Source: Deltaproteobacteria bacterium
GTDB lineage: Bacteria > Desulfobacterota > Desulfobulbia > Desulfobulbales > Desulfobulbaceae
Reading direction: 5' to 3'
DNA: 5,644 nucleotides
NCBI GenBank assembly: GCA_024277485.1
Contig: JAJRVA010000063.1
Span: 1 to 5,644, forward strand
Positions 1 through 4,851 of this stretch are shown here, in pieces. The notes beneath the pieces are model-generated. The model worked only from the letters and a program-made list of their open reading frames with translations, did no database searches and was not told where the DNA came from. The stretch's first letter is position 1. Each line of letters begins with the position of its first letter. The translations under genes and the position numbers were made by a program.

Positions 1-2
1 AT

Positions 3-512
3 TTCAGCTACAATGACCGGACCCAGATCACTGACAAGGAGTGGGAGGTTCTGGACAAGGCCGTCAAGGAAGGATCCATCCAGGGACTCAGCGAGTCGCA
101 GATGGCCGCCGTGGTTGACCTGGTCAGCCAGCGCCAGATCGCCGGCAATTACGAGAACCGTGACGACAAAAAGCTCTTTTTCAAACAGGGTGAAAAGAGA
201 ATGTTTGAGCTTGAATCCATCCTGGCGGCAGCCAAGGCAAAAGAGATCAAGCTTGACAAGGAAGTAAAAGGGGCCATCAAGCATGCGGTCAAACAGGTCC
301 ACAAGAAGTCAAAGACCGTCACCACCCTGACTGACTTCATGATCTGGTTCTTTGCCTTCGGCCTGATCGGCCTTGGCATGCAGATTACCAAGAAGGCCAT
401 CATGCAGGCAGGAAGCTGGCCTCTTATCATCGGCGCCATCTCAGGGACCACGAAGGCGGTTCTCTCTTTCTTTGTCGTCTTGTGGCTGGTAAAAGACGTG
501 GTACTGAAATAA
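3..512 (+). CDS. YeiH/UPF0324-type putative sulfate exporter family transporter, C-terminal part (5' truncated by window)
   Basis: The reading frame is open from the first bases of the window and ends at TAA 510-512, so 169 C-terminal residues are visible and the true start lies upstream. The first ~107 visible residues are hydrophilic and highly charged (many K, E, D). They are followed by two hydrophobic segments, about residues 107-128 (around a FGLIGLGMQI stretch) and 137-163 (GSWPLIIGAISG then a Phe/Val/Leu-rich helix). The pattern 'GLGMQ...AGxxPLIIG' resembles the last helices of the YeiH family, inner-membrane proteins annotated as putative sulfate exporters. E. coli YeiH is about 350 residues and, as far as I recall, lacks such a long hydrophilic block between its last helices, so this looks like a longer variant with a cytoplasmic insert. 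The substrate is not proven by anything visible. The gene is followed after 19 bases by a small membrane protein, probably in the same operon. The family call is from motif memory and is moderately sure. Confidence 0.65.
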   Translation, partial: FSYNDRTQITDKEWEVLDKAVKEGSIQGLSESQMAAVVDLVSQRQIAGNYENRDDKKLFFKQGEKRMFELESILAAAKAKEIKLDKEVKGAIKHAVKQVHKKSKTVTTLTDFMIWFFAFGLIGLGMQITKKAIMQAGSWPLIIGAISGTTKAVLSFFVVLWLVKDVVLK

Positions 513-531
513 ATATTTCGGAGGTAGAAAT

Positions 532-732
532 ATGACAGAAGAAGAAAAAGTAACCATTGAGACCGGTGATGCCGGCAAAGGCACCTCGGAAATACCAAAA
601 GATGCTGATACCGAAGAACTGGAAGAGCGTGCTCTGTCAGTCTTTGCAAGCGAGCGCAACGAGGACCTGACAGCGCTTATCCTGTGCCTTATCGTTACCT
701 TTGGTGTCTTGATCTTTACCAAGTGGATGTAA
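532..732 (+). CDS. Small single-pass membrane protein, unknown function (66 aa)
   Basis: This is a 66-residue protein with an ATG start at 532. A near-consensus Shine-Dalgarno (GGAGG at 520-524, 7-base spacer) makes the start secure. The N-terminal ~44 residues are acidic and hydrophilic (rich in E, D, T). Residues ~45-64 form one hydrophobic segment (ALILCLIVTFGVLIF) that ends in KWM at the C-terminus, so the protein is probably C-terminally anchored with the acidic part in the cytoplasm. It begins 19 bases after the YeiH-like transporter and is followed by a strong terminator, so the two probably form the end of one transcription unit. A role as an accessory or stabilising subunit of the transporter is inferred from position only. 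I do not recognise a family. It is real rather than spurious because of the strong RBS, operon position and clean amphipathic layout. Confidence 0.8.
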   Translation: MTEEEKVTIETGDAGKGTSEIPKDADTEELEERALSVFASERNEDLTALILCLIVTFGVLIFTKWM

Positions 733-757
733 TTCATCTGAAAAAGTAACCTGACCC

Positions 758-804
758 AAGTATCCTTTCCGGCAATCTATCCCGCCGGGAAGGATACTTT
801 TTTT
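758..804 (+). terminator. Strong intrinsic (rho-independent) terminator after the transporter/small-protein unit
   Basis: Arms 758-773 and 784-799 pair over 16 positions (15 Watson-Crick and one U-G wobble, 768 with 789) around a 10-nt loop (774-783). The right arm runs directly into a seven-T tract (798-804). It sits 26 bases after the stop codon of the 66-residue protein, which is the expected place for the end of that operon. The opposite strand has only a short A/T-rich flank, so unidirectional function on the + strand is more likely. Confidence 0.92.
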
Positions 805-853
805 GTATCTGATCACAGGGTGAGCAACTATGTGTTTTCATGAGCACCGACGT

Positions 854-968
854 GTAACTGGTCAGGGGTGCCGCAGATTTGTGCAAGCGCTCTTGTTTGC
901 TATAGCCCGCTATGCGGGCAAGAGCGATCGTGCAAAGATGCGGTGCCCCTGACCAGTTACTTTTTTTT
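854..968 (+). repeat. Long near-perfect palindrome (42-nt arms) with inner hairpin and T8 tail; candidate REP/MITE-like element or structured leader/attenuator RNA
   Basis: Arms 854-895 and 919-960 are inverted copies (34 of 42 positions identical) around a 23-nt spacer that holds its own small hairpin (906-910 with 914-918, loop TAT). The outer 15 positions, beginning GTAACTGGTCAGGGG, match exactly. Of the eight differences, four (869/945, 870/944, 882/932, 883/931) become G-U wobbles in a + strand transcript. Two (876/938, 877/937) form a tandem G-A/A-G step, and two (885/929, 887/927) are true mismatches, so the + strand RNA could form an almost continuous rod. The right arm is followed directly by eight T (961-968), as in an intrinsic terminator. 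It ends about 50 bases before the start of the stress-protein operon. Identity as a dispersed repeat is a guess. The structure itself is read directly from the sequence. Confidence 0.8.
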
Positions 969-1002
969 ATCACCTGCCCAGCTTTTTCCCTTCATCTCAA
1001 TA

Positions 1003-1016
1003 TGGTATAGTATACT
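1003..1016 (+). promoter_or_regulatory. Extended -10 promoter-like sequence abutting the usp start codon
   Basis: TGG followed by TATAGT (1003-1011) is an extended -10 element (TGnTATAnT type), and an overlapping TATACT lies at 1011-1016. No good -35 hexamer is visible at the proper spacing; the bases at about 983-993 are a pyrimidine run. With the first box transcription would begin near 1018, and with the second inside the gene, so the transcript would have essentially no leader. There is no Shine-Dalgarno sequence before the ATG at 1017, which fits a leaderless message. A chance AT-rich stretch with the true promoter upstream cannot be excluded. Confidence 0.45.
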
Positions 1017-1508
1017 ATGTTTCACTCCATCTTACTTTGCACCCACGGAACAGAAGGTGCCCGCCGGGCTGAACACCTTGTCTTTCAGGAGCTGTGCAGC
1101 AGGGCCGAGGATGTGCGTGTAACCGTCCTGACCGTCATTGACGAGGACTGGCGCGCCATGACCGGTGACGACTGGCTGAATTCCAGTAAAACCCATGCGA
1201 CATTCCTCAATCATGTTGAGGCGCAGCTTGGCGAGGAAATCGAAGAGGAATGGCAGCGGATCAGGAAACACCACCCTGCTGCAAAGCATGCTGATTTCAT
1301 CAAAGTCGTCGGCCCGCTGGAGGAAAGCATAACCCGGCAGGCGGCCCGGAACCGTTGCGACCTGATTGTCATCGGTCCTCACCGTGAAACGAAGCGGCTG
1401 TTCAATCTCAAGATGGAGAAGGGGCTGCGGGCCAGGTTGAAGAACGACAGACTCCACCCGATCCTGCCCTGTCCGCTGCTCATTGCCCCGCCGGTGGTCC
1501 CGGAGTAA
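1017..1508 (+). CDS. Small universal stress protein (UspA-like), nucleotide-binding motif missing
   Basis: This is a 163-residue cytoplasmic protein, the usual length of a single Usp domain. The N-terminus (MFHSILLCTHGTEGA) matches the first beta strand of the family, so the ATG at 1017 is the right start; an in-frame TAG at 1008-1010 excludes an earlier one. Further family marks are the second strand RVTVLTVID (residues 34-42), the DLIVIGPHR strand and turn (115-123), and the closing strand CPLLIAPP (152-159). The Asp usually found in the first loop is replaced by His (H10), and the G-2x-G-9x-G(S/T) ATP-binding signature after DLIVIG is absent. This makes it a non-ATP-binding, UspA-type member, probably acting as a dimeric partner or regulator. 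It heads a compact run of genes that includes a kinase carrying a second Usp domain, so interaction with that protein is a reasonable inference. No Shine-Dalgarno precedes it. Confidence 0.85.
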   Translation: MFHSILLCTHGTEGARRAEHLVFQELCSRAEDVRVTVLTVIDEDWRAMTGDDWLNSSKTHATFLNHVEAQLGEEIEEEWQRIRKHHPAAKHADFIKVVGPLEESITRQAARNRCDLIVIGPHRETKRLFNLKMEKGLRARLKNDRLHPILPCPLLIAPPVVPE

Positions 1509-1533
1509 CACCGACCTCCACCTGTCATACAGC

Positions 1534-2112
1534 ATGGAAAGAACATTTGACCTGAAAATCACTACCGCAGAAACCGGGAAACTGGATTTGAGCGCCATTC
1601 TTGACGAAGAAAAAATCCTGCATCTTCATCCCCACTGGACCGTTGAAGAATGGAATAAACTGGACCACACTGTCTCCGCCCTGCTGCAGGATTACGAGAC
1701 CGACGATGAGTTTCGCCTTGGCCTGCGCCTTGACTTCAACACCTCAACAGTACAGGACACTGATGGCGGTCAGGCCGTGCTGCGCATTACCCTTTTTGAT
1801 TTTGCAGTCAACGAGATTCTCTTTTTTACCGGCAAGGACAGGATGCGGGTCAGGATCCGTGCAGACGGGAATGCCATTGCAGAAGACATGGAAAAGAGCA
1901 TATTCCTGTGGATACGGTCTATACAGGAATATATCCGCCTGTACACCTCCAGCAGGCCGACGGTTCTCTTTTTCCGCCTGATCATGAACCGGATGATTTT
2001 AAGGATGAACCCGTCCCAGCGTAAAATATGCGTTATGATCACCAAGATCACCCTGGTGGAAGTCCTGGTCATTGTCATTATAGTTGTGGGCTATTTTTTC
2101 TTTGTCCAGTAG
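1534..2112 (+). CDS. Tail-anchored protein of unknown function (192 aa)
   Basis: I do not recognise this family. Residues 1-170 are soluble and look like a mixed alpha/beta domain: an acidic, Trp-containing helix around 36-53 (WTVEEWNKLDHTVSALL), alternating strands at about 61-108, then a helix at about 117-138 (EDMEKSIFLWIRSIQEYI). A basic patch (R157, R163, K164, K171) precedes one hydrophobic segment (about 172-191) that ends the protein. There is no N-terminal signal peptide, so the N-domain should be cytoplasmic and held at the inner membrane by its tail. The frame is open back to a TTG at 1483 inside the stress-protein gene, but the ATG at 1534 gives a more natural N-terminus. Neither start has a good Shine-Dalgarno, so translation may depend on the upstream gene (25-base gap). 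Its position between a Usp gene and a Usp-bearing kinase suggests a membrane adaptor or kinase substrate, by context only. Confidence 0.75.
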   Translation: MERTFDLKITTAETGKLDLSAILDEEKILHLHPHWTVEEWNKLDHTVSALLQDYETDDEFRLGLRLDFNTSTVQDTDGGQAVLRITLFDFAVNEILFFTGKDRMRVRIRADGNAIAEDMEKSIFLWIRSIQEYIRLYTSSRPTVLFFRLIMNRMILRMNPSQRKICVMITKITLVEVLVIVIIVVGYFFFVQ

Positions 2113-2142
2113 GAGAACTCGGTTTAAGAGCAGAACACCCCC

Positions 2143-4095
2143 ATGGAATCATTACAGCCCGGCGCAACGCTTGACACCTTCACCCTTCTGAAAGAACTGT
2201 ACAGCGGTGCAATGGCCCGCCTGTACCAGGCAACGGACATGCTGACCGATGAAACCGTGGCTCTCAAGGTCCCGTTCGGGGACATCCTCAACAATCCTGT
2301 TCAATTTTATCATTACCAGAACGAGGAGAGAATCGGCCGCCTGCTCGATCATCCCGCTGTTGTCCGCTTCTTCAGCAGAAACCGTTCCCGTCAATATATA
2401 ATTATGGAGTATATTGCGGGAAAAGATCTGCGCTCAAAGGTGGGCAGCGGAAAAAAAATGGAATTTTCCAGGGCCGGGCCTCTGGTTCTGCAGATAACTG
2501 ATGCCCTGACCTACCTGCATGACTCAGGGATAATCCATCTTGACCTGAAACCGGAAAATATCATAATTACACCGCAGGGCCGGGTGAAAGTCATCGACTT
2601 CGGTTATGCTACCCGGGAAAATCTGCCCGACCTGTTGGCCGAGGACCTCCCCCTGCCGCACGGTACGCCCTATTACATAGCGCCGGAGCAGCTTGTCGGG
2701 CACCGCCGGGAGAAACGGAGCGATATCTACAGCCTGGGAGTCATCCTCTATGAAATGGTGACCGGCCGGCTGCCTCATGCCCCTTCAACCAGCCTGTCAA
2801 CCACAACACGGCAACGGCTGAAAAATGATCCCGTCCCGCCGCGATACTTTGAGCCGTCCCTTGCACCGCAGATCCAGCAGATCATCCTCAAATGCCTGGA
2901 ACGAAAACCGGCAGACCGGTACGATTCCGCCGCAGCCCTTGCTGAAGACCTGCGTAACCATCAAGATCTTCCAATAACCGGCCGGGGGCTTGACCGGAAG
3001 AAAAAATACCATTTTTTTTCCTTTCTCCTGCCCGACCCTTCTTTCCCGGCGCCTTCCCCACCCGCACACCGGACAGCGGAACACAAAAAATATCATATCC
3101 TCGGGGCAATTGTTGATGACGACAACTCAAACCTGGTGGTGGAAGGGATACGAAAACGCGCCCTGATGCATGATGCCCGGGTAACACTGCTGACGGTCAT
3201 TGAAGAAGAGGATGATTCACATTTCAGGAGATATGGCCTGGAAGTCGAGGGGGAACGGTTTCGCAGCAGGCTCGAGCAGTACATCCAGCGCTTCAGGCGT
3301 TATAACATTGACCCGACCATCAGGCTGATACCCGGGGAAGCTGCAGAAACGATCCTCTCGGTGGCAAAGAATATCAGCGCAGACCTTATCGTCATCGGTC
3401 CTTCTCGAAAACCGGGCCTGTTCGGCGATTCTGTCGTCAAGAATGTCACCGCCGGGAGCACCGTGAAAGTCCTGGTAGCCGAACCGGAAACATCCGTGTT
3501 CGCCTGGTCAAAACAGGGTCTTTCCCCGGTCGCCTTGACCAGGGAACAGGTCCTGGACATTGATCTTTTTCTTATTGATGCCTGGTACCATCATGTCAAC
3601 TGGCTGGCTGACATGGCCCTTATCCTGCTTAAGGATCCGGAATCAACGCCTGATCTTGATCCCGGGCACTGTTTTGTGGGAAAATGGCTGGCAGAGCTGC
3701 GCAGCAATCCACCCTGGGTGCAGACAGCAGAAATCCTCGAACCTGTTCATAACGAGGTCCACGCCATGGCGGAAAAACTGAAAGCATGCGCGAACTCCGG
3801 CGACCTGCAGTGCATGAAGAAACTGTACAGGGAAAATATCCTGCCCCTCTCCTGTGCCCTGAGGGACAGCCTTATCGAGGCCGGCAGGCTGATCCGCCTC
3901 CAGTCGGGCCACACCGAGAGCGGTCAGGCGCCGCTCCTCGTGAACCATGCCTGCCCGATTTACAGCGAGGAAATGCCTTGCGGAGGGCCGCTGCTTCAAC
4001 TGCAGACCATCAAACAGTACCTTGACAACCGGATAGCTGCTGCACTGCCGCGGACAACCGGGAACAAAGCCAGCATCACCGGGACGGAAAAATAA
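2143..4095 (+). CDS. Ser/Thr protein kinase - universal stress protein - CZB zinc-binding domain fusion (650 aa)
   Basis: Three domains are seen. (1) A Hanks-type kinase at about residues 13-272 has a degenerate glycine loop (only G22 clear, in YSGAMARLY), Lys42 in VALKVP, a likely helix-C Glu61/62, catalytic loop HLDLKPEN (H132, D134, K136, N139), DFG 152-154, APE 180-182, D194 in SDIYSLG, and R259. The catalytic residues are present, but Leu replaces the Arg of HRD. (2) After a basic and proline-rich linker (about 276-316) comes a Usp domain at about 317-447, with D325 and an exact G-2x-G-9x-GS motif (G425, G428, G438-S439), so probably ATP-binding. (3) A CZB-like domain lies at about 470-585, with H484 (HxxW), C510 (CFVGKW), and H536/H540 (HxxxH), the usual zinc ligands. 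A Cys-containing tail follows (C604, C613). There is no transmembrane helix, so it is cytoplasmic. Kinase-Usp fusions are known in bacteria; the added CZB is unusual. The in-frame stop at 2125-2127 fixes the start at 2143, whose RBS is weak (AAGAG at 2126-2130). The stop overlaps the next ATG. Confidence 0.93.
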   Translation: MESLQPGATLDTFTLLKELYSGAMARLYQATDMLTDETVALKVPFGDILNNPVQFYHYQNEERIGRLLDHPAVVRFFSRNRSRQYIIMEYIAGKDLRSKVGSGKKMEFSRAGPLVLQITDALTYLHDSGIIHLDLKPENIIITPQGRVKVIDFGYATRENLPDLLAEDLPLPHGTPYYIAPEQLVGHRREKRSDIYSLGVILYEMVTGRLPHAPSTSLSTTTRQRLKNDPVPPRYFEPSLAPQIQQIILKCLERKPADRYDSAAALAEDLRNHQDLPITGRGLDRKKKYHFFSFLLPDPSFPAPSPPAHRTAEHKKYHILGAIVDDDNSNLVVEGIRKRALMHDARVTLLTVIEEEDDSHFRRYGLEVEGERFRSRLEQYIQRFRRYNIDPTIRLIPGEAAETILSVAKNISADLIVIGPSRKPGLFGDSVVKNVTAGSTVKVLVAEPETSVFAWSKQGLSPVALTREQVLDIDLFLIDAWYHHVNWLADMALILLKDPESTPDLDPGHCFVGKWLAELRSNPPWVQTAEILEPVHNEVHAMAEKLKACANSGDLQCMKKLYRENILPLSCALRDSLIEAGRLIRLQSGHTESGQAPLLVNHACPIYSEEMPCGGPLLQLQTIKQYLDNRIAAALPRTTGNKASITGTEK

Positions 4096-4835
4096 TGCGG
4101 ATGGCACTCTTTGCAGATATTCATGCCAACCTGGAAGCCATGCGGGCCTTTATGGAAGATGCCGCGTCCCGGCACATTCACCGCTACATGTGCCTTGGTG
4201 ATATAGTCGGCTACGGAGCGGATCCCAACCAGTGCATCGAACTGCTCCGGACCCTGCCGAAGATGAACTGTATCCTGGGCAATCACGATGCCGCGGCTGT
4301 CTGGCGATACTCTCCCTATGGCATGACACGAGATGCAAAAGAGGTTATCTTGTGGACCATTGATCAACTGACCGAGGACAACGCGGTTTTCCTGAAAAAA
4401 CTGCACCCGGTGCTCAAACAGGTGAACATGTTTTTCGCCCACGCCAACCCCTACAATCCCGAGGCATACAGGTACGTGATCAACAGAAAATACGCGGCCC
4501 GGTCATTTGGCGCGGTAAAGGAAAAGCTGACGTTCATCGGCCACAGCCACAGGCCGGTCGTGATTACCAGAAAAAATTTGCTCCAGATCACCTTCCACGC
4601 TCCGCAGGGCGCGGAGAAGCAACCTCTCAGTAAAGAAAAAAAACAGATAATAAACTGCGGCAGCATAGGACAGCCCAGGGACGGTGATCCGCGGGCCTGC
4701 TACTGTATCGTGGACACGGAAGAGGAAACCGTGGAATTTCACAGGGTGGACTATGATTTTCATGGCGCTGTTGATAAAATAAAACAGGCAGGTCTTCCCG
4801 ATATATTAGCCAGGCGCCTGATCAGGGGCAGATAA
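4095..4835 (+). CDS. Metallophosphoesterase of the COG0639 (ApaH/PP2A-like) type
   Basis: This is a 246-residue cytoplasmic calcineurin-like phosphoesterase that is full length for its family. The two-metal site is complete: D8-x-H10, G35-D36 (in CLGDIVGYG), G62-N-H-D65, H116 (FFAHANP), and G149-H-S-H152. The later NCGSIGQPRDGDPRA stretch (187-201) and the C-terminal AGLPDILARRLIRGR are typical of the predicted phosphoesterases grouped with diadenosine tetraphosphatase and PP2A-like enzymes in COG0639. The physiological substrate of this group is mostly unknown; phosphoprotein or nucleotide are both possible. The ATG (4095-4097) overlaps the kinase stop codon (TAATG), a strong sign of translational coupling and a fixed ratio to the kinase. 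A role as the reversing phosphatase for that kinase is inferred from this coupling only. A second in-frame ATG at 4101 is possible but would shorten the first beta strand. Confidence 0.92.
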   Translation: MRMALFADIHANLEAMRAFMEDAASRHIHRYMCLGDIVGYGADPNQCIELLRTLPKMNCILGNHDAAAVWRYSPYGMTRDAKEVILWTIDQLTEDNAVFLKKLHPVLKQVNMFFAHANPYNPEAYRYVINRKYAARSFGAVKEKLTFIGHSHRPVVITRKNLLQITFHAPQGAEKQPLSKEKKQIINCGSIGQPRDGDPRACYCIVDTEEETVEFHRVDYDFHGAVDKIKQAGLPDILARRLIRGR

Positions 4836-4851
4836 ACCCAGGGAAAATGGC

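Noticed and set aside
149..649. 166-codon open frame on the - strand across the transporter and small-protein genes
   Set aside because: It is antisense to two convincing + strand genes, and its translation is low-complexity and Ser/Arg/Leu-rich with no recognisable motif.
806..820. TGATCACA near 808, like half of a CRP/FNR-type operator
   Set aside because: It has no matching second half at the right spacing, and it sits between a terminator and the palindrome without a visible promoter.
848..966. Palindrome ends as terminal inverted repeats of a DDE-type MITE
   Set aside because: No direct target-site duplication is visible on the two sides (CGACGT against a T run), so a classical cut-and-paste insertion is not supported.
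734..973. 79-codon open frame on the - strand over the terminator and palindrome
   Set aside because: It lies almost entirely in inverted-repeat sequence, has no RBS, and resembles nothing; it is a by-product of the palindrome.
868..1122. 84-codon + strand frame from the palindrome into the stress-protein gene
   Set aside because: It overlaps the clear Usp reading frame in another frame and begins inside the inverted repeat; the translation has no family features.
1483..1533. TTG start at 1483 for the tail-anchored protein, adding 17 residues
   Set aside because: The added residues are basic and unstructured, overlap the end of usp, and have no RBS. The ATG at 1534 is preferred, though not proven.
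3643..4442. Two long overlapping - strand frames (3643-4107 and 3996-4442)
   Set aside because: Both are antisense shadows of the kinase fusion and phosphoesterase, whose motifs are unmistakable on the + strand.
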